This document shows, piece by piece, positions 1 to 5,076 of a DNA stretch of 5,076 nt. Below the pieces are notes generated by a model that worked only from the letters and a program-made list of their open reading frames with translations, searched no databases and was not told the origin of the DNA. The first letter of the stretch is position 1. The number at the start of each line of letters is the position of its first letter. Made by a program: the position numbers and the translations under genes. The stretch comes from Propionibacteriaceae bacterium (GTDB lineage: Bacteria; Actinomycetota; Actinomycetes; Propionibacteriales; Propionibacteriaceae), in the NCBI GenBank assembly GCA_031254155.1, contig JAIRVA010000343.1, forward strand, positions 1-5,076. The letters run 5' to 3'.

Positions 1-97
1 ACCCATACCTTATTCTACCACGCCACCCGCAACAAAACAATCAGCAACACTACACCACTTTCACTCCCCACGCCACCAACCCCCCATCATACCCACC
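1..97 (+). other. C-rich, G-poor stretch (rut-like composition)
   Basis: The first 90 bases contain about 43 C, 29 A, 14 T and 4 G, unlike the rest of the window. Strong C-over-G bias across 70-100 nt is the known signature of Rho utilisation sites. A + transcript entering from the left could therefore be terminated here. It could equally be the codons of a Pro/Thr/His-rich linker in the partial frame that spans it. No hairpin followed by a T run is present. The role is inference from composition only. Confidence 0.25.
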
Positions 98-529
98 GAG
101 TTTATAGAGGTCCCCTTAAGAAGTAGCAGAGCTACGCCGGCGCGGCCGACAACGCCATCAGGCGCCCGATCCCGGAAGCGACACGCGACAGTTATTGACG
201 AACGTGTCCTAACATGGGCCGAGGCGATTATCCTCAACGTGATGTTACTTCTTCTCATTTGGGCCTTCGGAGGGCCACGGAGCGCTCGGCTCTGCTGGGA
301 AGTGATTGGCTTCTTCGTCATCCCAGTGCTGACCTTCGTAGCTGCCCTTGTCACCACACATCTACAGGGGGTCTTCTATTCCTGGCACATCTGCACCACC
401 CAGATCAAGACCTGCCAACGCGCCCTGAAGGCCGGGCAGCTACTCATCGACGCCCACTATGAGTACCCGGTCGGCCAGTCGGTCGCACCCGCTCCCCAGC
501 GTACACGTCATGCCACCTGCAGATGGTGA
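2..529 (+). CDS. Probable small membrane protein, 5'-partial (hypothetical)
   Basis: I do not recognise this protein. The frame runs without a stop from base 2 to a TGA at 527-529, and no ATG, GTG, TTG or CTG occurs in it before GTG 239 / ATG 242. Translation gives a Pro/Thr/Ser/His-rich, probably disordered stretch up to about base 170, then a basic RKRH segment. Two hydrophobic segments follow, at about 218-274 (AEAIILN...IWAFGG) and 296-358 (WEVIGFF...LVTT). After them comes a polar, Cys-containing tail with TYR/HIS/PRO residues. Third positions are mostly G/C from about 250 onward, which favours real coding. The first hydrophobic segment begins upstream of GTG 239, so a start at 239/242 would cut a helix. 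I therefore infer a gene beginning left of the window. The alternative is a short protein starting at 242. The first 100 bases are open in all three + frames because they lack G, so openness there is weak evidence. Confidence 0.42.
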   Translation, partial: PIPYSTTPPATKQSATLHHFHSPRHQPPIIPTEFIEVPLRSSRATPARPTTPSGARSRKRHATVIDERVLTWAEAIILNVMLLLLIWAFGGPRSARLCWEVIGFFVIPVLTFVAALVTTHLQGVFYSWHICTTQIKTCQRALKAGQLLIDAHYEYPVGQSVAPAPQRTRHATCRW

Positions 530-547
530 TGACGAAATCCGTGACTC

Positions 548-567
548 ACCACATCTATCAAGGTGGT
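548..567 (+). promoter_or_regulatory. Candidate vapBC operator (inverted repeat)
   Basis: ACCAC at 548-552 and GTGGT at 563-567 form a five-base inverted repeat with a ten-base gap. A second small dyad, GTGA-C-TCAC, lies at 541-549. The right arm touches the -10 hexamer of the putative vapBC promoter. VapB antitoxins and VapBC complexes usually repress their own operon by binding such repeats. The arms are short, so chance is not excluded. Confidence 0.3.
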
Positions 568-572
568 ACACT
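567..572 (+). promoter_or_regulatory. Candidate -10 hexamer of vapBC (leaderless)
   Basis: TACACT fits the TAnnnT pattern of actinobacterial -10 elements. Its last base is separated by six bases from the antitoxin ATG at 579, the spacing expected when transcription begins at the A of the start codon. No convincing -35 is seen; TGACTC at 542-547 is 19 bases upstream. AAGGTGG at 560-566 could instead act as a ribosome binding site, but its 12-base gap to the ATG is long. Confidence 0.4.
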
Positions 573-578
573 CAGCGT

Positions 579-827
579 ATGCCGACATCGTACCCCCGAA
601 CTCAGATCACCCACGTACCCCGGGTCCAACGTACCTTGGCAGTCGGATCGTCCCACTGGCCGGGCTGTACACCCGGCGAGGTTCTGGTCAATCTGGCCGA
701 GGAGCGGGCCAACCAGATTGCCTCCCAGAGCAGACCCGGCGATCCCCTCGACGGACTTATCACCTTGTCAACGGGTGGTCGCCGCGTGACCCGCCAGATG
801 GTCGAGGCCGCTCTTGATGAAGACTGA
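579..827 (+). CDS. vapB: VapB-type antitoxin
   Basis: This 82-residue protein is the antitoxin expected to bind and block the ribonuclease encoded next to it, and to bind the operon's own promoter. Residues 6-13 (PRTQITHV) look like the DNA-contacting strand of a ribbon-helix-helix fold. Two helices follow, at about 14-28 (RVQRTLAVGSSHW, ending in the WPG turn common in actinomycete VapB proteins) and about 31-48 (TPGEVLVNLAEERANQI). The C-terminal part, about 55-82, is the likely toxin-neutralising tail and ends in an acidic DED. I chose the ATG at 579 because the RHH begins a few residues later and a -10 element sits six bases upstream. An in-frame ATG at 459 would add 40 residues of unrelated-looking sequence overlapping the upstream gene. 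The end overlaps the toxin start by 11 nt, which implies translational coupling. The family call rests on short motifs and the toxin neighbour. Confidence 0.8.
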   Translation: MPTSYPRTQITHVPRVQRTLAVGSSHWPGCTPGEVLVNLAEERANQIASQSRPGDPLDGLITLSTGGRRVTRQMVEAALDED

Positions 828-1245
828 ACTCGCCGACGTCAACGTACTCGTCGCGATCGCCATCCAGGAGCACGCCGACCACCAGGCCGCCGTCGACTGG
901 CTGCGGGGTGTCGAGCAGTTCGCCACTACCCCCGTGACCGAGATGGGGCTCCTACGGCTTCTGCTCAACCCGGTCATTATCGGTGTTGGGATCACCGAAG
1001 CGCTCGACACCCTGCGCAGCATCAAGGACCGTCCGACAGCGCGGTTCTGGCCGGACGCCACGTCACTGACCGACCGGCGCGCGGTGACCGCCCACGTCAC
1101 CGGGTCGAAGCAGATCACTGACACCCACCTCCTCAACCTCGCCATCGCCCACGGTGGCAGACTCACGACTTTCGACAAGGACTTCCTCGGCGGGTTACCC
1201 CTCAAGTTCCACTCGTACGTCCGACTCCTCAACCCCGACCAGTGA
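817..1245 (+). CDS. vapC: VapC-family PIN-domain toxin (ribonuclease)
   Basis: This is a 142-residue PIN-domain protein, the normal size for VapC. VapC toxins are Mg2+-dependent endoribonucleases that cut tRNA or rRNA and stop translation in the cytoplasm unless VapB is bound. The acidic active-site set is visible: D7 in LADVNVLVA, E42 in PVTEMGLL, D102 in ITDTHLLNLA and D120 in LTTFD. The FWPD segment at 77-80, the VTGSKQITDTHLL segment and the GGRLTTFDKDF end resemble the mycobacterial PIN family (TIGR00028-type), so the catalytic core looks intact. A TTG at 814 would add one residue, but ATG 817 has GAGG at 804-807 nine bases upstream. The start lies inside the antitoxin gene (11 nt overlap), as expected for a coupled pair. 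The RNA target cannot be read from the sequence. Confidence 0.92.
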   Translation: MKTELADVNVLVAIAIQEHADHQAAVDWLRGVEQFATTPVTEMGLLRLLLNPVIIGVGITEALDTLRSIKDRPTARFWPDATSLTDRRAVTAHVTGSKQITDTHLLNLAIAHGGRLTTFDKDFLGGLPLKFHSYVRLLNPDQ

Positions 1246-1338
1246 CTCCCGTGGTCAGCGGGCGTGATGTTCGTTCATGATCAGCGGCTCCCCGCCCCAT
1301 CAAGGCTGGCCGTGGTTGGCGACGAGTCACAGCCGATG

Positions 1339-2835
1339 TCAGTCCCCCGGATCGACCAACTGCCATTTCACTGTCGGGCTGCGGCGCGCGCCAGTGAGCC
1401 GGACTCGCCCCTGGCCTTCGAGTTCCCGGAGCCGGTTGCCGAGCGTGGATCGGGTAAGTCCGGTAGTCTCCACGAGTTCCGGGGTAGACATCGGACCCGC
1501 GGCCAACGCTTCGAGAACCACACCAGCTCCGGCCGGTGAGCCAGCGGTCCCGTTCCCCCCGCCGCCCAGCGGTTTCCGCGAGACGCCGTTCCGCAACTCC
1601 GCGACAAACATCCCGCTGGCCACGGCGAGGCGGGGCGGTTGCAGGCCGGCGGCCGCCAACTCGGCCAAGATAGTCCGAATGCCGCTGCCCCGGTTCTCGC
1701 ACACGGTCCGGTTCGTACCCCCGATTTCGACATCCTCAAGTAATTTGGCGAGTACGGCGTTCCGCGAAAACGAGATCGTACCCCGCAGCAACTCCGCCGT
1801 ACTCGCCGCGCCGAAGAGACCGCCCGGGTTCACGAACACGAGCCGATCCGGGTACAACTCGACCTGCACCTGCGCGCCGTGAGCGAGAGGGTGATAGTCG
1901 CGGTGCATGAGCGCATTGACGACCAGTTCCCGTACGGCCTCCAGCGGATACTCCCACACGTCTTCCCGTCCCGCCCCGGCGATGACCGATCGCCGGGTCA
2001 GGTTCCGCGACACCGCGTTCAGCAACCCCGATACCATCACGGGAATCGGCCCGTCGAGAGCGACGTTGTCGAGAAACCGCGTACCGTCCGCCATCGGACG
2101 CCCGTCGGGTGTCGGGAGAGACACAAACGTCACGTCGAGTTGTGGAAAGAACTGTTGTGGGTAGATTCCGAGGGCCAGGAGGCCAGCCAGCGTTACCTGG
2201 TCGTCCCCGCCGGAGCGTGGTACCACCCCCGCCATGCGGAGGATTTCCGCCCGGCTGAAGCGCGAAAAGGCTTGGCCACGCCGGAAACGAAACCGCTCGA
2301 CCAGGCGGCCCACACCCTCCGGATCGAGATCGTTGATTGTGGCGTCCGGGACGGTGGCGGCGTCGTCATGCGGCTGGCCCCGGTCGGCCACGAGCAGGTG
2401 GATCTCGTACGAACTGAGGTGGCGGTCACCATCGTGCTCGCGGATGTACGAACCGTTCTCGATCCCCTGCGTCTTCACGTAGCACGGGCGGAGAGTACGG
2501 TCGGCCGACGGGATCGCCGCCGCCACGACCGGCCGGCCGTCGACAGTGACGATCTCAATCTGCGCGCGAACCGCCGGTACAACGCTATCCGCGCACGCCG
2601 AGGCCAGGGAGTCCGCGAGCGAGGCCGCATTCACCTGCACAGGCGTGAAGCCGGCCGCCTCGTCCAGGCCCAGAACGATCATCCCGCCCGTACCGTTGGC
2701 GAACGCCGACACCGTCTCCGGCAGCGATTTCGGCGCGCCCCCGGACGCCTGCTTGATCTCGACCGACAGTGAGTCGGTACCCGCCACGCGCGCTGCCTCG
2801 ACCAGGGCCGTCACTTCCTCCTGCAATGCCACCAT
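1339..2835 (-). CDS. Schlafen/AlbA_2-domain, GHKL-ATPase-like regulator with C-terminal winged helix
   Basis: Positions below count from the outermost ATG (2847), which gives 502 residues. Residues about 28-150 match the Schlafen AlbA_2 domain: the VEIKQ strand, SLPETVSAFANGTGG at 41-55, then IVLGLDE. Residues about 298-415 match the GHKL-like ATP-binding half (HATPase_c_4) of the proteins often labelled RecG-like or putative transcriptional regulators: PLEAVRELVVNALMHRDY at 301-318, FVNPGGLF at 338-345, RNAVLAKLLE at 362-371 and ENRGSGI at 384-390. A Gly-rich linker (428-442) leads to a winged helix at about 443-496 (MSTPELVETTGLTRSTLGNRLREL). It probably acts as a nucleic-acid-binding regulator; the substrate is unknown. 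AGGAGG lies at 2844-2839, inside the longest frame. The true start is therefore more likely ATG 2835 (3-base spacer) or GTG 2832 (6-base spacer) than ATG 2847. It is convergent with vapC. Such proteins occur in cellular regulation and also in defence loci, and I cannot choose between them. Confidence 0.9.
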   Translation of the reverse strand: MVALQEEVTALVEAARVAGTDSLSVEIKQASGGAPKSLPETVSAFANGTGGMIVLGLDEAAGFTPVQVNAASLADSLASACADSVVPAVRAQIEIVTVDGRPVVAAAIPSADRTLRPCYVKTQGIENGSYIREHDGDRHLSSYEIHLLVADRGQPHDDAATVPDATINDLDPEGVGRLVERFRFRRGQAFSRFSRAEILRMAGVVPRSGGDDQVTLAGLLALGIYPQQFFPQLDVTFVSLPTPDGRPMADGTRFLDNVALDGPIPVMVSGLLNAVSRNLTRRSVIAGAGREDVWEYPLEAVRELVVNALMHRDYHPLAHGAQVQVELYPDRLVFVNPGGLFGAASTAELLRGTISFSRNAVLAKLLEDVEIGGTNRTVCENRGSGIRTILAELAAAGLQPPRLAVASGMFVAELRNGVSRKPLGGGGNGTAGSPAGAGVVLEALAAGPMSTPELVETTGLTRSTLGNRLRELEGQGRVRLTGARRSPTVKWQLVDPGD

Positions 2836-2838
2836 CAA

Positions 2839-2844
2839 CCTCCT
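2839..2844 (-). promoter_or_regulatory. Shine-Dalgarno that decides the start of the AlbA-domain gene
   Basis: The minus strand reads AGGAGG, a perfect Shine-Dalgarno core. It lies downstream of the outermost ATG (2847), 3 bases before ATG 2835 and 6 bases before GTG 2832. This argues that translation begins at one of the inner codons. Confidence 0.55.
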
Positions 2845-2857
2845 CATCTCAACCTAC

Positions 2858-2876
2858 ATATTACATCTTAGGATGT
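2858..2876 (-). promoter_or_regulatory. Candidate -10 and near-palindromic operator of the AlbA-domain gene
   Basis: The minus strand has TAATAT at 2863-2858, a good -10 hexamer in an unusually A/T-rich patch. Directly upstream, 2863-2876 on the + strand reads ACATCTTAGGATGT: five-base perfect arms (ACATC/GATGT) around TTAG, 12 of 14 positions symmetrical. A repeat placed between -35 and -10 is a typical repressor site. Transcription would start near 2851, giving a short leader that holds the AGGAGG. No good -35 is present (ATATCT at the expected place). The binding protein is unknown; the gene's own winged helix is a candidate by inference. Confidence 0.4.
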
Positions 2877-3049
2877 TGTGAGATATCGGCCGGCTCGGTC
2901 GCACTGGAAACCGCCGCCACCCACCGCGAGACGGAGAGCTTCGCGGCCGCCGGAGTCGCGTCCTCAAACACCCGCTGCCCGGGCGAACCATGGTGACGCG
3001 GCGCAGCGCGGACGAGTGTCTTGGTTTGGCTTTGACCGGCCCGACACGC

Positions 3050-4492
3050 TCAGTGGGCTTCGCCCTGGGCCAGGCGGGAATGCCGACGGCTGTAGGCGAA
3101 ATAGATGATCATGCCGACAACGAACCAGACGGCGAAGCGGACCCAGGTCTGCCACTGGAGGTACGTGATGAGCCACACGGAGGCGATGACGCCGACGGCC
3201 GGGACAACGGGCAACCACGGGCACTTGAACTCGCGCGGCAGGTCGGGGCGGCGGTAGCGCAGGACGATGACCGCGATGCAGACCACGGTGAAGGCGAGCA
3301 GGATGCCGATGTTGGTGAGCTCGGCGGCCGTCCCGATGTCGACGAACCCGGCCAGCAGCGCCGAGGCGATGCCGGTGATCCAGGTGACGCGGGACGGTAC
3401 CTGGTGCTTGCGGGAGACCTTCGCGAAGTACGCGGGGAGCAGGCCGTCGCGGCTCATCGAGTACCACACCCGGGTCACGCCGAGCATGAAGGTGAACATC
3501 ACGGTCAGGATGCCGATGATGGCCCCGGCGGCGATCACCGTACCCAGCCAGGGCATCCCGGCCGACGCGAAGGCCGACGAGAACGGGCTGGCGGTATCAA
3601 TGTTCGTGTACGGTACCATGCCGGTCAGGACCAGGCACGCCAGGACGTACAACACCATGGCGATGGCCAGCGAGAGCAGGATCGCCTTCGGCATGTGCTT
3701 CTGCGATTCCTTCGACTCCTCGGCCGCCGTACTCATCGCGTCGTAGCCGAACACGGCGAAGAAGACTGTCGCGGCCCCCGTGAACGCCCCGCCCAGGCCG
3801 TGCGGCATGAAGGGTGTGTAGTTGCCCGCCTTGATGTGGAACGCGCCGACGCCGATGATGAGCAGGACCACGGCCACCTTGAGGATGACGACGAAGGTCT
3901 CGAAACGGGCGGCGTTGCGGATGCCTTGGGTCAGGAGCCAGGCGATGAACAGGCAGAGGATCACGGCGAACAGGTCGACGCGGTGGCCGGCGCCCGTACC
4001 CGGCGCGCCCAGCATCCAGGCCGGCAGGTCGAGCCCGAGCTGCTGGACGAGGTAACTGAAGTAGCCGGAGATGCCGATGGCCACCACGGCGACGATCGCG
4101 GTGTACTCCAGCAGCAGGTCCCAGCCGATGAACCAGCCGACGATCTCGCCGAGCACGGCGTAGCCGTAGGTGTACGCCGACCCGGCCCGCGGGATGAGGC
4201 CCGCGAACTCGGCGTACGAGAAGGCGGCGGCGGCGCTGGCCACCCCGGCGATCAGGAACGACAGGAGGACGGCGGGGCCAGCGTACTGCTTCGCGACCAC
4301 CCCGGCGAGCGAGAAGATGCCCGCGCCGATGATGCCGCCGATCCCGATGGCCGTCAGTTGGAAGAGGGTGAGCGATTTCCTGAGCCCGCCCGGGGTGACC
4401 TCCGGGGCGATCAGTTGCTCCATGGGCAGGCGCCGGAAAAGGCCCTTCCCCGTGCCGAAAGTACTGAGCCCCGCTGGTGTGTTGTCACTCAT
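3050..4492 (-). CDS. APC-superfamily amino acid permease (cationic amino acid transporter type)
   Basis: This 480-residue integral membrane protein has about 12-13 hydrophobic segments. It is expected to import amino acids across the cytoplasmic membrane by cation symport, as other CAT-type APC members do (YfnA/GkApcT-like). The first helix holds GIGGIIGAGIF at residues 50-60, the unwound substrate-binding motif of the superfamily. AEFAGLIPRAGSAYTYGY (95-111) and FGYDAMSTAAEE followed by SKESQKHMPKAI (248-271) are the conserved helix-2/3 and helix-7/8 signatures of the CAT group. DLPREFKCPWLP (417-428) is also typical. The hydrophilic N-terminus (1-40) and the short basic C-terminus (467-480) should be cytoplasmic. 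ATG 4492 (MSDN) is preferred over the outer ATG/GTG codons up to 4525 because AAGGAG sits seven bases upstream. The length is normal and there is no frameshift. The substrate is not readable. It lies 100 nt downstream of a marR-type gene on the same strand and may be controlled by it. Confidence 0.95.
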   Translation of the reverse strand: MSDNTPAGLSTFGTGKGLFRRLPMEQLIAPEVTPGGLRKSLTLFQLTAIGIGGIIGAGIFSLAGVVAKQYAGPAVLLSFLIAGVASAAAAFSYAEFAGLIPRAGSAYTYGYAVLGEIVGWFIGWDLLLEYTAIVAVVAIGISGYFSYLVQQLGLDLPAWMLGAPGTGAGHRVDLFAVILCLFIAWLLTQGIRNAARFETFVVILKVAVVLLIIGVGAFHIKAGNYTPFMPHGLGGAFTGAATVFFAVFGYDAMSTAAEESKESQKHMPKAILLSLAIAMVLYVLACLVLTGMVPYTNIDTASPFSSAFASAGMPWLGTVIAAGAIIGILTVMFTFMLGVTRVWYSMSRDGLLPAYFAKVSRKHQVPSRVTWITGIASALLAGFVDIGTAAELTNIGILLAFTVVCIAVIVLRYRRPDLPREFKCPWLPVVPAVGVIASVWLITYLQWQTWVRFAVWFVVGMIIYFAYSRRHSRLAQGEAH

Positions 4493-4499
4493 ATCCAGA

Positions 4500-4505
4500 C
4501 TCCTT
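4500..4505 (-). promoter_or_regulatory. Shine-Dalgarno of the permease gene
   Basis: The minus strand reads AAGGAG with a seven-base spacer to ATG 4492. This fixes the start and rules out the eleven-residue-longer version beginning at 4525. Confidence 0.75.
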
Positions 4506-4525
4506 GTTGTCATGGCGCTGCGCAC

Positions 4526-4535
4526 ACACTATCCA
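4526..4535 (-). promoter_or_regulatory. Candidate permease -10 overlapping a MarR half-site
   Basis: On the minus strand TGGATAG (4535-4529) overlaps TAGTGT (4531-4526), which fits TAnnnT. The same heptamer TGGATAG forms the right arm of the palindrome in front of the marR-type gene (5070-5076, + strand). No clear -35 is seen and only one half-site is present here. If used, it would place the permease start of transcription about 25-30 bases before its ATG. Confidence 0.25.
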
Positions 4536-4592
4536 ATCCGTCCACGGTACGAAAGAGGCAACCACATACCGGGCGACGAAACCGACGCGTTA

Positions 4593-5054
4593 TCAGCTGA
4601 GACCGCAGCCCGCGTCCCCCGTGGCGGCCGCGATGAACTGCTGGAGCATGACCACGGTGGCCTGGGCGGTCTCGGGATTGGCATTAGGGTAGAGGCCGAG
4701 CGGGGCGGCGACCAGGGCGCGGTCGCCCCGGCGGACGAGGTCGGTCCCGGCCGGGGTGAGGGCGATGAGGCGCGACCGCCGCGAGGCCGGGTCGGGCGTG
4801 ACGCTGAGCCAGCCCGCGGTCACCGCGGACTCGACGAGCCGGGAGACCGTCCCCTTCGTCAGGCCGAGCTCCCGGGCGATGGCGGTCTGGGTGAGGGCGG
4901 CGGGCGCCGTGCCGGTCACGGACAGGATCATGAACTGGCCGAGGGAGAGGCCAATCTCGCGCGCGATGATCGCTTCGAGTTGTCGCTCGAGGATGGCGGC
5001 GGCCTTGCGAACGGTGAACCAGAACTCCCAGGCCGCGTCGTGGGGTTCATTCAT
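4593..5054 (-). CDS. MarR-family transcriptional regulator
   Basis: This 153-residue protein has the usual MarR length and layout. N-terminal helices at about 8-47 (AAWEFWFTVRKAAAILERQLEAIIAREIGLSLGQFMIL) form the dimer and early DNA-binding scaffold. The winged helix-turn-helix lies at about 53-104: LTQTAIARELGLTKGTVSRLVESAVTAGWL is the HTH with its recognition helix. TPDPASRRSRLIALTPAG is the wing with the family's D-x-R-S/R-L-x-L-T-x-x-G pattern. A C-terminal dimerisation helix covers about 125-146. MarR proteins bind palindromes as dimers and are usually released by a small ligand, unknown here. ATG 5054 has AGGA at 5065-5062 seven bases upstream. That AGGA is partly inside a palindrome at 5064-5076, which fits autorepression. 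The gene is followed on the same strand by the permease after 100 nt with no hairpin terminator seen, so co-transcription is possible. Confidence 0.93.
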   Translation of the reverse strand: MNEPHDAAWEFWFTVRKAAAILERQLEAIIAREIGLSLGQFMILSVTGTAPAALTQTAIARELGLTKGTVSRLVESAVTAGWLSVTPDPASRRSRLIALTPAGTDLVRRGDRALVAAPLGLYPNANPETAQATVVMLQQFIAAATGDAGCGLS

Positions 5055-5063
5055 GGGGAGATC

Positions 5064-5076
5064 CTATCATGGATAG
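5064..5076 (-). promoter_or_regulatory. Candidate MarR operator (palindrome at window edge)
   Basis: The + strand reads CTATC-ATG-GATAG, five-base perfect arms around a three-base centre, ten bases upstream of the marR-type ATG and overlapping its ribosome binding site. Its position suits an autoregulatory site. The window ends at the last base of the right arm, so the palindrome may extend further, and it may also serve a divergent gene beyond the edge. Confidence 0.4.

Noticed and set aside
195..200. TTGACG as a -35 element
   Set aside because: No TAnnnT hexamer lies 16-19 bases downstream. TAACAT at 210-215 is too close, so no promoter is called.
214..462. 82-codon + ORF starting at ATG 214
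   Set aside because: It is out of frame with the hydrophobic membrane-protein reading and gives a His/Arg/Ser-rich shadow product.
459..578. 40-residue N-terminal extension of the antitoxin from ATG 459
   Set aside because: It overlaps the end of the upstream membrane-protein frame, does not resemble VapB, and lies upstream of the candidate promoter. The RHH begins right after ATG 579.
768..1232. 154-codon minus ORF opposite vapC
   Set aside because: It is the antisense of a clear PIN-domain gene with all four acidic residues, and has no recognisable domain of its own.
1246..1338. Possible intrinsic bidirectional terminator between vapC and the AlbA-domain gene
   Set aside because: GCGGG at 1258-1262 and CCCGC at 1291-1295 are complementary but leave a 28-base loop and no T run follows on either strand.
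1879..2772. 297-codon + strand open frame across the AlbA-domain gene
   Set aside because: It is an antisense shadow, Arg/His/Asp-rich with no domain. The minus strand carries AlbA_2 and GHKL motifs in full.
2981..2995. GGTTCGCCC-like tRNA T-arm on the minus strand
   Set aside because: No acceptor, D-arm or anticodon stem can be built around it.
2990..4600. 536-codon + strand open frame across the permease
   Set aside because: It is the antisense shadow of the permease, produced by G/C-rich third positions. Its product is a run of D/E/R/G/H residues with no fold signature, while the minus strand gives an unmistakable APC transporter.

Overview
The window is high-GC DNA with strong G/C preference at third codon positions and Shine-Dalgarno-type starts. 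It carries an MTB-type VapBC pair, a Schlafen/AlbA-GHKL protein, an APC permease and a MarR regulator. This combination points to an actinomycete chromosome, but the sequence does not fix the genus. No rRNA, tRNA, transposase, integrase or CRISPR array is visible.

Left part (1-578): the first 90 bases are extremely C-rich and G-poor on the + strand (about 43 C, 4 G). One + frame is open from base 2 to a TGA at 527-529 and encodes a probable small two-helix membrane protein. Its start is not convincingly visible, so it is probably cut by the window edge.

Toxin-antitoxin operon (579-1245, +): a VapB-type ribbon-helix-helix antitoxin overlaps a VapC PIN-domain ribonuclease toxin by 11 nt. A TACACT -10 hexamer six bases before the antitoxin ATG suggests a leaderless transcript. 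A short inverted repeat (ACCAC/GTGGT) touches that hexamer and could be the autoregulatory operator.

Centre (1339-2835, -): a protein of about 498 residues converges on vapBC. It has an N-terminal Schlafen/AlbA_2 domain, a GHKL-type ATPase-like C-terminal half and a final winged helix. A near-palindrome sits just upstream of its candidate -10, so autoregulation is plausible.

Right part (3050-5054, -): a cationic-amino-acid-transporter-type APC permease lies downstream of a MarR-family regulator in the same orientation, 100 nt apart. A palindrome in front of marR (5064-5076) shares a 7-bp half-site with the permease upstream region. This fits, but does not prove, a regulator that controls itself and the permease.

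The families are all known ones. I see no clearly undescribed system. The points most worth a second look are the start-less membrane-protein frame, the putative leaderless and operator arrangement at vapBC, and the two candidate operators on the minus strand.
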